NCBI GenBank assembly: GCA_025928345.1
Contig: JAICJR010000011.1
Span: 1 to 35,266, forward strand
Direction of reading: 5' to 3'
DNA from: Thermoleophilaceae bacterium
Lineage (GTDB): Bacteria; Actinomycetota; Thermoleophilia; Solirubrobacterales; Thermoleophilaceae
DNA: 35,266 nt
Part shown: one piece after another, positions 1-8,071 of the stretch
Layout: every line of letters starts with the position of its first letter
How positions within the stretch are numbered: the stretch's first letter is position 1
The notes under the pieces: generated by a model
Database searches by the model: none
What the model was told of the DNA's origin: nothing
The model's input: the letters and a program-made list of their open reading frames with translations, nothing else
Position numbers and translations under genes: made by a program

Positions 1-51
1 CCCAAGACGATAATCGAGTCGAGCTACGGCTTTGACGAGCAGCGCGACTGA
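1..51 (+). CDS. 3' end of an unrecognised upstream gene (partial)
   Basis: The first frame is open from the window edge and reads PKTIIESSYGFDEQRD before a TGA at 49-51. Its stop lies 20 nt inside the next gene if that gene uses the TTG at 32, a type of overlap common in this locus. Too little remains to name a family. That it is a real coding tail is inferred from the frame and the tight spacing only; the frame could also be chance. Confidence 0.4.
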   Translation, partial: PKTIIESSYGFDEQRD

Positions 52-787
52 GCTCGCCCCGGTGTGCATCCTCGCCGGAGGGCTCGGCACGCGCCTCGGC
101 GAGCAGGTGCGCGACACGCCCAAGCCGCTGCTCGAGGTGGCCGGCAAGCCGTTCGTGTTCCACCAGCTCGAGCTGCTGCGCGGGTACGGCGCGCGGCGCA
201 TCGTGCTGTGTGTGGGCTACCTGGGCGAGCTGATCGAGCGCCGCGTGGGCGACGGCTCGGCACTGGGGCTCGAGGTGTCCTACGCGTACGACCCGCCCAA
301 GCTCGCCGGCACGGCGGGCGCAGTGCGGGCGGCGCTGCCGCAGCTCGGAGACGAGTTCCTCGTGCTCTACGGCGACACCTATCTGCGGATCGACTACCTG
401 GACGTTCAGCGCGTGTTTCGCGCGAGCGGCATGCCGGCGCTCATGACCGTGCTGCGCAACGAGGGCCGCTGGGACAGGAGCAACGTGCTGTTCGCCGACG
501 GCCGTGTGGTGAGCTACGACAAGCGCGATCCCACGCCGGAGATGAAGTGGATCGACTACGGGCTGGGGATGATGCGGCGGGATGCGCTGGACGCCTCGGA
601 TGACGACGACCTCGCCGGCATCTATGCGGAGCTCGCCGGGCGTGGAGAGCTGGCCGGCTACGAGGCCAGCGAGCGCTTCTACGAGATAGGCACGCCCTCC
701 GCGCTCGCCGAGACCGAGGAGTTCCTTACAAAGCATCTCGCCCGGTCAAGCAAGCTGATCCGTAATCATGCGGCGGACGCTCAATGA
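32..787 (+). CDS. hddC: Sugar-1-phosphate nucleotidyltransferase, probable D-glycero-alpha-D-manno-heptose-1-phosphate guanylyltransferase
   Basis: A 251-residue GT-A-fold nucleotidyltransferase. Residues 14-21 carry the nucleotide-binding signature LAGGLGTR, followed by the conserved Lys-Pro at 31-32, and the metal-binding Asp is D115 in LYGDTYL. Length fits the short HddC/RmlA-like group without a C-terminal helix domain. It would transfer GMP from GTP to heptose-1-P in the cytoplasm. The GTP and heptose specificity is inferred from the GmhA, HddA and GmhB homologues on the opposite strand at 4757-8685; on sequence alone another hexose-1-P could be the substrate. The TTG start at 32 gives a ten-residue leader; GTG at 62 is an alternative just before the core. 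The stop overlaps the next ATG (ATGA). Confidence 0.8.
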   Translation: MTSSATELAPVCILAGGLGTRLGEQVRDTPKPLLEVAGKPFVFHQLELLRGYGARRIVLCVGYLGELIERRVGDGSALGLEVSYAYDPPKLAGTAGAVRAALPQLGDEFLVLYGDTYLRIDYLDVQRVFRASGMPALMTVLRNEGRWDRSNVLFADGRVVSYDKRDPTPEMKWIDYGLGMMRRDALDASDDDDLAGIYAELAGRGELAGYEASERFYEIGTPSALAETEEFLTKHLARSSKLIRNHAADAQ

Positions 788-1983
788 CGGGAGTGCCAAC
801 AACTGCGCCGGGGGAGGCGCCGCACGGGACGGAGCGGAAGATCAACGGCTTCGTCTCGATCGTCGTGCCGTGCCTCAACGAGGAACTCGTCGTGGGCGAG
901 TTCGTCGATTGGTGCTGGGAGGGCCTGCGGAAGGCAGGCGCCGACGGCGAGGTGATCATCGTCGACTCCTCCACGGACCGCTCGCCTGAGATCGCCGAGG
1001 AACATGGCGCTCGCGTGATCCGCGTGCCGAAGCGAGGCCTCGGCCGCGCATACATCGACGCGATCCCCCACATCCGCGGCGATTACGTGATCATGGGCGA
1101 CTGCGACCTCACGTACGACTTCCGCGAGCTGAGGGAGTTCGTCGAGCGGCTCGAGACGGGCGCCGAGTTCGTCATGGGGAGTCGCTTCAAGGGCTATATC
1201 GAGCCGAACGCGATGCCGCGGCTGCACCAGTACTTCGGCACGCCGCTCACCACCTGGATCCTCAACCGGCTCTACGGCACCGACTTCAGCGACATCCACT
1301 GCGGCATGCGCGCAATCCGGCTCGAAGCTCTCAAGCGGATCAGGCTCAAGTCGCAGGGCTGGGAGTACGCCTCCGAGATGATCCTCAAGGCCGTGCGTCT
1401 GAACCTCAAGATCGACGAGGTTCCCGTCCGCTTCTACAAGGACCGCGAGGGTCGCGAGAGCGTGCACAAGCGCGTGGGCTGGTACTCGCCGTGGAAGGCG
1501 GGCTGGGACAACCTGAAGGTGATGATCCTGTACGCGCCCGAGGTCTTCCTCATCGGTCCCGGTATCGCCCTATTCGCGATCGGCTTCATCCTCAGCGCCG
1601 CCTTGGCGGGTGGCCCGATCCATATCGGGGGGCTCGGGCTTGAGCTGCACTGGATGCTGCTCGGCATCGTGCTTGCGACCGTGGGCTACAGCGGCCTGCA
1701 GCTCGGTGTACTGGCGCGCCTCGGCAATGACCTGCATCCACGCTTCCGCCAACGGGTGATTCGTGTCGTGTCGTACGACCGGGGAGCGCTCGTTGCCTTC
1801 CTGCTGATCCTGGCGGGCGTCGCGCTGAACGTGGTGCTCCTGGTGGATTGGATCTCGCAGGGGTTCAAGCTCTCCTCGATCTCGCATCCAAGTGTCTTCG
1901 GGCTCTTGTTGGTCGTGCTGGGGGTTCAGACGTTCGCGTTCGCGATCCTCGTCCAGATCATCGCGACGCGACAGGAGCCGTGA
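784..1983 (+). CDS. Membrane-anchored family 2 glycosyltransferase (DPM1/polyprenol-phosphate glycosyltransferase type)
   Basis: A 399-residue protein. An N-terminal GT2 domain (about residues 20-240) has SIVVPCLNEE, a DSSTD nucleotide-binding motif and the metal-binding D106-C-D108 in MGDCDLTYDF. The C-terminal third holds about four hydrophobic segments (roughly 255-395). This is the layout of bacterial enzymes that move a sugar from a nucleotide donor to polyprenyl phosphate at the inner face of the membrane. It is translationally coupled to the preceding nucleotidyltransferase by ATGA at 784-787, so GDP-heptose is an attractive donor (inference). A paralogue with the same layout sits at 28891-30111. 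Its last 26 bp overlap the convergent gene at 1958. Confidence 0.85.
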   Translation: MTGVPTTAPGEAPHGTERKINGFVSIVVPCLNEELVVGEFVDWCWEGLRKAGADGEVIIVDSSTDRSPEIAEEHGARVIRVPKRGLGRAYIDAIPHIRGDYVIMGDCDLTYDFRELREFVERLETGAEFVMGSRFKGYIEPNAMPRLHQYFGTPLTTWILNRLYGTDFSDIHCGMRAIRLEALKRIRLKSQGWEYASEMILKAVRLNLKIDEVPVRFYKDREGRESVHKRVGWYSPWKAGWDNLKVMILYAPEVFLIGPGIALFAIGFILSAALAGGPIHIGGLGLELHWMLLGIVLATVGYSGLQLGVLARLGNDLHPRFRQRVIRVVSYDRGALVAFLLILAGVALNVVLLVDWISQGFKLSSISHPSVFGLLLVVLGVQTFAFAILVQIIATRQEP

Positions 1984-2953
1984 CTCTGGCGGCTTCGTGC
2001 CGCCGAGCCCAGAACTCTGCCGCCGCAGCGAAAACCAGCTCGAGCGCCGACTGCACGAGGCGTACGCCGATCGCCACCGCAAGTGCCACTCGAACGGGCA
2101 TTGCCACGCTGAGCACGGCCACCGTCGCGCCTTCGCGCGCCCCGAGGCCACCGGGGATGAAGAAGGCGAGGACCGACCCCGCGTATCCCACCGCGTATGA
2201 GGTAAGCAGCAGCGCCTCGTGCCCGGGCTCGACCGCGTGAAGCGAGCGAGCAAACGCGTACACCCCGAAGCCCTCGACGAGAAAGCACGCCACGTACACC
2301 ACGGCGTAGCCGATGACCTTGGTGAATGGGAGCGTCTCCGGGAGCGGCTCGCGTCCGAGCCGCCGGAGGACCACCAGCGCCACCCTGCCGAACACGCGGG
2401 GATGCATCGCGAAAAGCATCACCACCGGGACGGCTATCAGGAGCCAGCGGACCGGTGTCGCAGACAGGCTGGGAAGGCCGATCACAAACGCCGTGGACAA
2501 CGCGATCGCAGAACCCACCGCAAAAAAGAACTCGTAGACGATGCTCGCCGCACACACGTCACGCCGCGCGCCTTGGCGCTCGGCCAGCGCGATGCGGCTC
2601 AACACCATCAGAAGCTGGGTGGGCACGTAGCGCGCCAAGAGCGAAACGCACCAGATCGCCCACGCTCGCGGCGCAGGAAGGTGGCCGTGCAGGGAGCGAA
2701 ACACGCGCCTCCACAGCTCTGGCTGCGAGGCCTGGAAGAAGAGGAATGCCACGAGCGAGACCGCCAGCCAGCCCGGCTTGAAGTGCCACTTGATCGACGG
2801 CAGGTCGTGCACCTGCGAGAGGATCCCGACGACCAGGAAGACGATGACGAGGGCGCCGACGAGGCCCCACACCGCGTGCCGCAGCGTCGGCCGGAACGAC
2901 TCGAAAGTCGAGTACTCCTGCTCGGCCTGTTGCTCGGGCGGCCGGTCGCTCAT
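1958..2953 (-). CDS. UPF0104/AglD-type polytopic membrane protein (lysylphosphatidylglycerol synthase TM-region family)
   Basis: 331 residues starting at ATG 2953, which overlaps the preceding SDR stop by 4 nt. A charged 25-residue N-terminus is followed by about eight hydrophobic segments. The segment IPGGLGAREG near the C-terminus is the signature region of the UPF0104/LPG-synthase TM family (PF03706). Members sit in polysaccharide loci and are suspected of moving or handling lipid-linked sugars, but their activity is mostly unproven. It closes the leftward heptose operon and overlaps the + strand GT2 by 26 bp. The open frame continues upstream to 3589, but that part is antisense to the SDR and is Arg-rich, so it was not included. 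Confidence 0.8.
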   Translation of the reverse strand: MSDRPPEQQAEQEYSTFESFRPTLRHAVWGLVGALVIVFLVVGILSQVHDLPSIKWHFKPGWLAVSLVAFLFFQASQPELWRRVFRSLHGHLPAPRAWAIWCVSLLARYVPTQLLMVLSRIALAERQGARRDVCAASIVYEFFFAVGSAIALSTAFVIGLPSLSATPVRWLLIAVPVVMLFAMHPRVFGRVALVVLRRLGREPLPETLPFTKVIGYAVVYVACFLVEGFGVYAFARSLHAVEPGHEALLLTSYAVGYAGSVLAFFIPGGLGAREGATVAVLSVAMPVRVALAVAIGVRLVQSALELVFAAAAEFWARRHEAARVTAPVASR

Positions 2954-3774
2954 CGCTCGCGCGCCGCCGTGAAGAATTGGTCGTCGATCCTGCGAAGGGT
3001 CGCCAGGTCCGGCTCGGAACGCAAGCGCGCCCGGAAGTCCTCGTCCTCCCACGGGTCCCAGGGCGCGCTGATCAGCTTGCCGGTGATGCCCTCGGCGTCG
3101 GGCGAAAGGAGGAAGGCCACCAGCTCCGCCGCGCGCTCGGGCGGCACGCCGCCCTCCTCCACCTGGCGCTGCGTCGTCTCGAAATAGCCGCTGCCCGCGG
3201 CATCCGGCCCTGCCTCCACCGTCGCGTCGTGCATACGCGTCACAACGAACCCTGGCGCCACGCTGTTCAACCGCACGCCGTCGCCGGCGAGCTCGCGCGC
3301 GAGGTTCTCCGTGAGGCGGACCACCGCGGCCTTGGACGTCGCATAGGCGTCGAAGCGCGGCAGCGGCGAGGTGGCTCCGCCGCCGGAGAACGTCACCACC
3401 GAGCCGCGCGACTCGCGCAGCAGCGGCAGGCACGCGTTGATCGCGAGCCAGGTGCCGAACAGGTTGATCTCGAGCGTGCGCTTGAACTCCTGCGGCGAGT
3501 AGGTGCCGATCCCGCCGATCGGCGTGCTCACGGCGGCCGCGCACACGAGCCCGTCGAGCGACTCCAGCCCTGACAGCGCGCCCGGCCACGCCTCCGGATC
3601 GCTTACGTCGAGCTGCACGGCGGAATGGCCCTCGCCGGGCAGCGACGCGACGGTCTCCTCAAGCGCCTCGGCCCCGCGGGCCACGACTGCGACCTGCCAC
3701 CCGCGACCCGCGAGCTCAACAGCGACCGCCCGACCAATCCCCATCGACCCGCCGGTAACCAGCACGCGGCTCAT
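2950..3774 (-). CDS. Short-chain dehydrogenase/reductase (SDR)
   Basis: 274 residues from ATG 3774. It has the classical SDR cofactor motif TGGSMGIG (7-14), a catalytic triad readable as S130, Y144 and K148 (YATSK), and NSVAPGFV after the active site. The C-terminal extension, about 40 residues ending in LRRIDDQFF, looks like that of SDRs found in sugar-nucleotide clusters. It probably reduces or oxidises a keto-sugar using NAD(P). Both ends are coupled by 4-nt overlaps, to the Gfo/Idh gene upstream and the UPF0104 gene downstream. The substrate is unknown; a modified heptose is the contextual guess. An in-frame upstream start at 3804 would add ten residues ahead of the Rossmann strand and is less likely. 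Confidence 0.85.
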   Translation of the reverse strand: MSRVLVTGGSMGIGRAVAVELAGRGWQVAVVARGAEALEETVASLPGEGHSAVQLDVSDPEAWPGALSGLESLDGLVCAAAVSTPIGGIGTYSPQEFKRTLEINLFGTWLAINACLPLLRESRGSVVTFSGGGATSPLPRFDAYATSKAAVVRLTENLARELAGDGVRLNSVAPGFVVTRMHDATVEAGPDAAGSGYFETTQRQVEEGGVPPERAAELVAFLLSPDAEGITGKLISAPWDPWEDEDFRARLRSEPDLATLRRIDDQFFTAARER

Positions 3775-4739
3775 CGCGCGTACGCCTCCTCGATGCACTG
3801 CCACGCATAGCGCGCGGACTCGAGGTCACCCAGCAGCGGTCCCGTGCTGGCGGCGATCGCCTCGCGGAAGTGCGCCCACTCGGCCGACCACGACACGTCC
3901 TCGGGCGGGTAGTCGATCTCTTCCAAGTCAGGCGGGCCGAGCTCCGGCTTCATCGCGTATATGCGGAGCTTCTGCGGCCCGTACGACTTCGCGAGACCCG
4001 TAAGCGCGAGCTTCCCGGTGCGGCAGTAGATCTCCAGCGAGAACATGTTCTTCCACTCCGTCCAGCTGGCGTGCAGCAGCGCCCAGGGAGCGTCGTCCCG
4101 CGCGCGCTCGCCGAGGATCAGCGCAGCGTTGTCCTCCACCGGCATCTGCCAGTAGTTGGTGCGAAGCAGCGCGTCGTGCAGCGGCAGCGCACCGAGGATC
4201 CAGTGGCAGAGGTCGAGCAGGTGCATGCCCTGGTCCACCATCTCGCCGCCGCCGGAGACCTCCGGCTCCGCACGCCACTCCTGGTCGTAGCCGATCCGAC
4301 CACCATGCCCGTATAGGCCGCGCACGAACATCACGGGGCCGAAGCGCCCGGACAGCGCCTCGTCCACCGCCCGCGCGATGCCGGGATGGAAGCGGTGGTT
4401 GAAGCCCACCTTCACGCGCCTGCCGGCGTCGAAGGCCACGCGGGAAATCCGGTCGACGTCGGCCACCGACACACCGGCCGGCTTCTCCACCAGCACGTGC
4501 GCACCTGCCCCGAGCGCCGCGCACGCCACATCGGCGAGCTGGTTGTGCACCACCGCGACGATCACCACATCGAGTCCGGCGCCGAGCAGCTCGGACAGCG
4601 ACCCGAACACCTCGCCGCCGTGCTCCGCGGCAAGTGCCTGCGCCCGCGCGGCGTCCACATCGAAGCAGCCGATCAGCTCATCGTCGCCGAGCGCCTCCGC
4701 CCGCTTGTTCCCGATCAGGCCGCAGCCGACGATGCCCAC
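3771..4739 (-). CDS. Gfo/Idh/MocA-family oxidoreductase
   Basis: About 322 residues. It begins with a Rossmann motif GIVGCGLIG, has the family EKP motif (residues 85-87, VLVEKPAG) and the catalytic-region GGGEMVDQGMHLLDL (163-177, with H173). These NAD(P)-dependent enzymes oxidise or reduce sugar hydroxyl/keto groups, often on nucleotide sugars. The start is uncertain: GTG 4739 puts the Rossmann strand at residue 2; CTG 4745 would give the more usual MRVGIVG; GTG 4781 would overlap the kinase by 25 nt. The stop overlaps the SDR start (ATGA). It lies between the heptose kinase and the SDR, so a role in tailoring heptose or another operon sugar is likely but unproven. Confidence 0.85.
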   Translation of the reverse strand: MGIVGCGLIGNKRAEALGDDELIGCFDVDAARAQALAAEHGGEVFGSLSELLGAGLDVVIVAVVHNQLADVACAALGAGAHVLVEKPAGVSVADVDRISRVAFDAGRRVKVGFNHRFHPGIARAVDEALSGRFGPVMFVRGLYGHGGRIGYDQEWRAEPEVSGGGEMVDQGMHLLDLCHWILGALPLHDALLRTNYWQMPVEDNAALILGERARDDAPWALLHASWTEWKNMFSLEIYCRTGKLALTGLAKSYGPQKLRIYAMKPELGPPDLEEIDYPPEDVSWSAEWAHFREAIAASTGPLLGDLESARYAWQCIEEAYAR

Positions 4740-4756
4740 TCGCAGTGGTACGCGGT

Positions 4757-5743
4757 CTACGTGTACTCCGACCCCGTGCACCCGTTGAACTCGAAGTTGA
4801 AGGGCAGCTCGTCCGCGCCGGCGGCGCGCATCGCCTGGCGCGTGTCGTCCGGCTTGGGCGCGTAGACGAGCAGGAAGCCGCCGCCGCCGGCGCCCACGAG
4901 CTTGCCGCCGATCACCCCCGAGCGGCGGGCCAGTGTGTAGAGGTTGTCGATGCGCTCGGTGGCCATCCCGGGCGAGCGCTTGCGCTTGTTCTCCCAGTGC
5001 TCGTGCATGAGCTCGGCGTAGCGGTCGAGGTCGCCGGACTGGAGCAGGTCGAGGCTCTCGCGCCCCATCTCCTTGGTGCGGTGGAGGTTGTCGATCATCT
5101 CCTGATCGTCGGCTTCGGTGCGCGTCACCTGGTCGCCGAGGATCTGCGTGGCGCTGCGCGTCTCGCCCGTCCAGAAGAGAAGGAAGTTGCTGTTCATCCG
5201 CTCGAGCGTGTCGAGCGGCAGCGACACCGGGGCGACGTCCACCGTGTCGTCCGGGTTGAACGTGTACGAGCAGATGCCGCCGTGCGCCGCCACGTACTGG
5301 TCCTGCTTGCCGACCGGCTCCTTGAGGATGTCGATCTCGATCTCGCACGCGTCCTCGGCCAGGCTGCCGGGCGTGACCGCACGCCGCTGCGCGAGCGCCA
5401 GCGCCTTGAGCAGGCAGACGGTGTACGAGCCCGACGACCCGAGCCCCGTGCCCGCCGGCACGTCCGCCAGCGACGCGATCTCGAGCGGGTTGCCCGACCA
5501 GTGGCGAAGCAGCGATTCGCGGAGGATCGGGTGGCGGATGTGCTGCGGCTCGTCCACCTCCTCGAACTCGGAGTACTTCATCCGGTAGCGCTTCTGGAAG
5601 ACGGTGTGGGTGAGCATGTAGACGTACTTGTCGATCGCCCCGCTCACCAGGAAGCCGCCGTGGTCGCGGTAGTAGGAGGGGATGTCGGTACCGCCGCCGC
5701 CCAGGCTGATCCGGAGCGGCGCGCGCGTGAAGATCATGCTCAT
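4757..5743 (-). CDS. hddA: GHMP-family sugar kinase, probable D-glycero-alpha-D-manno-heptose-7-phosphate kinase
   Basis: 328 residues, the usual HddA length. The N-terminal substrate motif RAPLRISLGGGGTDIPSYY (7-25), the ATP-binding motif GTGLGSSGS (98-106) and the C-terminal GAGGGGF (284-290) are all intact. HddA phosphorylates heptose-7-P at C1 to the 1,7-bisphosphate in the cytoplasm, the step that separates the GDP-heptose route from the ADP-heptose (HldE) route. GmhA and GmhB homologues lie upstream in the same operon, which supports heptose rather than fucose or galactose as substrate. ATG 5743 overlaps the epimerase stop (ATGA); a second ATG at 5737 is possible. Confidence 0.87.
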   Translation of the reverse strand: MSMIFTRAPLRISLGGGGTDIPSYYRDHGGFLVSGAIDKYVYMLTHTVFQKRYRMKYSEFEEVDEPQHIRHPILRESLLRHWSGNPLEIASLADVPAGTGLGSSGSYTVCLLKALALAQRRAVTPGSLAEDACEIEIDILKEPVGKQDQYVAAHGGICSYTFNPDDTVDVAPVSLPLDTLERMNSNFLLFWTGETRSATQILGDQVTRTEADDQEMIDNLHRTKEMGRESLDLLQSGDLDRYAELMHEHWENKRKRSPGMATERIDNLYTLARRSGVIGGKLVGAGGGGFLLVYAPKPDDTRQAMRAAGADELPFNFEFNGCTGSEYT

Positions 5744-6714
5744 GCGGCCTCGTGATCCTCCAGTTGCTCCGGGTTCCGGTCGAACCAGTCGAGCGTCTGC
5801 TCGATCGCCTCTCTGATCGTGAGCTCCGGCGTCCAGCCGGTGCTCCGCAGCTTCGAGCAGTCGAGGTGGATCAGCGGGCTGTCACCCGGCCAGCCCCTCG
5901 TGCCGCCCGTGTGCTCGACCGTCGGCGAGATTCCCATGTGCCCCGTGATCAGCCCCACCGACTCGTCCACCACGATGGTCTCGTCGGTGCCGAGGTTGTA
6001 CACCTCGGACGCACCCTCTCGCTCGATGTTCGCGCCCAGCCCGGCGAGCATGCCTGAGATGCAGTCCTGCACGTAGAGGTACGACTTCTCCTGCTTGCCG
6101 TCGCCCAGCACGCGCAGCCGCGTGGGGTCCTGCTTGAGCTGGCGGTAGAAGTCCACCACGTGTCCGTGCGTGTAGCGCTCGCCCAGCACGGAGACGAAGC
6201 GGAAGATCACCCCGGTGAAGCCGAAGCCGTGGCAGTACGCCTGGATGAGCCCCTCGCCCGCGAGCTTGGAGGCGCCGTAGAGCGAGGTCTGCGCGGGGAA
6301 CGGGCAGTCCTCCGGCGTGGGGAACACCTCGGGCTCGCCGTAGATCGAGCCGGTGGAGGAGAACACGATGCGGTTCGTGCCCATCTCGCGCATCGCCTCG
6401 AGCACGTTGGAGGTGGCGATGGTGTTCTGCTCGAGGTCGCGCCGCGGCCGCTCGGTGCCGTGCCGCACGTCGGCGTTTGCCGCCAGGTGGAACACCACGT
6501 CGCAGCCCTCAATCGCCGAGCGCAGCGCGAGCTGGTCGAGCACGTCGCCCTCGATCACGGTGACGTCGTGCTGCTCCATCAGGCCCGCCACGAAGGCGCG
6601 CCGTCCCGTGGAGAAGTTGTCGAGCACGACGACCTCCACACCGTCCGCGGCCAGCCGATCGGCGAGCGTGCTGCCGATGAATCCGGCGCCGCCCGTCACC
6701 AGGGCGCGTTTCAC
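5740..6714 (-). CDS. NAD-dependent epimerase/dehydratase (extended SDR, GalE-like)
   Basis: 324 residues starting at GTG 6714. It has GGAGFIG (8-14), the catalytic SSTGSIYG region (119-126) and the Tyr-Lys pair in YGASK (146-150). The family converts nucleotide sugars by 4-epimerisation, 4,6-dehydration or decarboxylation; the sequence looks closest to UDP-glucose 4-epimerase-like proteins. Its place between transaldolase and heptose kinase suggests a GDP-heptose epimerase/dehydratase or a hexose epimerase feeding the same glycan; these cannot be separated here. It follows the transaldolase by 15 nt and overlaps the kinase start by 4 nt. Confidence 0.85.
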   Translation of the reverse strand: MKRALVTGGAGFIGSTLADRLAADGVEVVVLDNFSTGRRAFVAGLMEQHDVTVIEGDVLDQLALRSAIEGCDVVFHLAANADVRHGTERPRRDLEQNTIATSNVLEAMREMGTNRIVFSSTGSIYGEPEVFPTPEDCPFPAQTSLYGASKLAGEGLIQAYCHGFGFTGVIFRFVSVLGERYTHGHVVDFYRQLKQDPTRLRVLGDGKQEKSYLYVQDCISGMLAGLGANIEREGASEVYNLGTDETIVVDESVGLITGHMGISPTVEHTGGTRGWPGDSPLIHLDCSKLRSTGWTPELTIREAIEQTLDWFDRNPEQLEDHEAA

Positions 6715-6729
6715 AGGCTCAAGATACGG

Positions 6730-7479
6730 CTATAGCTCGAAGCCCGCCGCGACAGCGTCCTTGCGGAACATCTGGACGGTCTCGAGCGAGAAGGCGTCGA
6801 GGTCCTTGCCGATGGACGGGATCTTCTTGAGCAGGTCGTGGGTGACGGTGATGATGTGGCAGCCCACGGCGTCCGCCTGCACGATGTTGAGCACCTCACG
6901 CGGGCTCGCCCAGATCAGCTCCGAGTGGGGCGCCTCGCGCATGATCTCCACGGACTCGCGCATGATCGGGATCGGGTCCACGCCCGCGTCCGCGATGCGG
7001 CCCGCGAACACCGAGATGTAGCTCGGCGCTCCGTCCCTCACCGCTTCGGTGATCGTCTCGACCTGACGCGGGGTGAACACCGCGGTGACGTTCACCTGCA
7101 CGCCGGATTCAGACAACCGGCGCACGACGGGCGCCATCGACTGGCCATCCGTCGTGGTAACGGGCACCTTCACGTACACGTTCGGCCCCCACTTCGAGAT
7201 CAGGCGCGCCTGGCGGGTGATCTCCTTGGGGTCGTCGGCGAAGACCTCGAACGACACCGGGTGCTCGGTGATCCGCTCTAGCAGCCGGTGGGCGAACTCC
7301 GCGTAGTCCGTGAGGCCCGCCTTCCACATGAGCGTGGGGTTGGTGGTGAAGCCCTTGATCCGCTTGTTCTCGGCGAGCTTGAGGATCTGCTCGAGATCGG
7401 CGCCGTCGGCGAAGATCTTGGTGGCGAGAGCATCGACGGAGGCCGGGGCCTCGAGCACGGAAGTTACGGCTTCAGACAT
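6730..7479 (-). CDS. Transaldolase-family protein (small TalC/Fsa-like type)
   Basis: 249 residues with TTNPTL (45-50), the Schiff-base lysine K104 in YVKVPV, VNVTAVF and SVFAGRIAD, all hallmarks of the short transaldolase/fructose-6-P aldolase family. Transaldolase moves a dihydroxyacetone unit from fructose-6-P to erythrose-4-P, giving sedoheptulose-7-P, the substrate of GmhA. Finding it inside the heptose operon suggests a dedicated supply enzyme (inference); plain aldolase activity is the alternative. ATG 7479 is preferred over GTG 7488 because an AAGGTG ribosome-binding site lies 6 nt upstream of it, and that GTG is part of the site. Confidence 0.88.
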   Translation of the reverse strand: MSEAVTSVLEAPASVDALATKIFADGADLEQILKLAENKRIKGFTTNPTLMWKAGLTDYAEFAHRLLERITEHPVSFEVFADDPKEITRQARLISKWGPNVYVKVPVTTTDGQSMAPVVRRLSESGVQVNVTAVFTPRQVETITEAVRDGAPSYISVFAGRIADAGVDPIPIMRESVEIMREAPHSELIWASPREVLNIVQADAVGCHIITVTHDLLKKIPSIGKDLDAFSLETVQMFRKDAVAAGFEL

Positions 7480-7485
7480 TGGCTG

Positions 7486-7491
7486 CACCTT
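7486..7491 (-). promoter_or_regulatory. Ribosome-binding site AAGGTG deciding the transaldolase start
   Basis: Read on the minus strand, AAGGTG is followed by six bases and then ATG at 7479. It shares two bases with the TAA stop of the phosphatase gene (7492-7490) and contains the competing GTG codon at 7488, so the ATG is the better start. Confidence 0.6.
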
Positions 7492-8071
7492 AGCGATCTC
7501 GACTATCGAGGATTATCCCCACTGCCTCCGACAAGTTGCGCACGATCTCTTGCGCCGCGGCACCCTTGCGGCGGTGCTCGGTGAGTGGATTCTGCACCAG
7601 AACGGTCTTCACACCCGCCGTTTCTCCCGCCTGGATGTCCACATCGGAGTCGCCCACGATCCAGCTGGCGGCCAGGTCGAGGTCGTGCTCGCGGGCCGCA
7701 TCGAGAAGCATTCCCGGCGCAGGCTTGCGGCACTCGCAGGCGCCCGTGAGCTGGGGCACCACCCCTTCGGGATGGTGGAAGCAGTAGCGCCAGTCGTCCA
7801 GCTCCACGCCGTGTGCGGCCAGCAGCTCCACCACGCGCCCGTGCACCGCGCGCAGCTGGTCCATGCTCACGGTGCCCTTGGCGGCGGCGGGCTGGTTCGA
7901 CACGACGATGAGCACGAAGCCTCCCTCGTGGAGCATGCGCAGAGCGTCGACCGCGCCCTCGGCCAGTCTCACGTCCTCCGGCCGGTAGGGCGACTCCGGC
8001 CGCCCGCTCCGGGCGTCCGGAACGGGCTCGTTGATCACGCCGTCGCGGTCGAGGAAGACCGCGCGGCTCAC
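7490..8071 (-). CDS. gmhB: HAD-family histidinol-phosphatase-like phosphatase, probable D-glycero-D-manno-heptose-1,7-bisphosphate 7-phosphatase
   Basis: 193 residues starting at GTG 8071, which overlaps the isomerase stop (GTGA). HAD motif I is FLDRDGVIN (nucleophile D8, acid D10), motif II VSNQ (57-60), motif III K116 and motif IV GDSDVD (140-145). A zinc-binding C-x-H...C-x-C set (C97, H99, C112, C114) is the insertion shared by GmhB and HisB phosphatases. It removes the 7-phosphate from heptose-1,7-bisphosphate. HisB-type histidinol phosphatase is the alternative, but neighbours are heptose enzymes and no other his gene is present. Confidence 0.88.
   Translation of the reverse strand: MSRAVFLDRDGVINEPVPDARSGRPESPYRPEDVRLAEGAVDALRMLHEGGFVLIVVSNQPAAAKGTVSMDQLRAVHGRVVELLAAHGVELDDWRYCFHHPEGVVPQLTGACECRKPAPGMLLDAAREHDLDLAASWIVGDSDVDIQAGETAGVKTVLVQNPLTEHRRKGAAAQEIVRNLSEAVGIILDSRDR

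Noticed and set aside
7490-8071. Histidine biosynthesis HisB assignment for the HAD phosphatase
   Set aside because: The zinc-binding HAD fold is shared by HisB and GmhB, but there is no dehydratase domain or other his gene, and the flanking genes are heptose enzymes.
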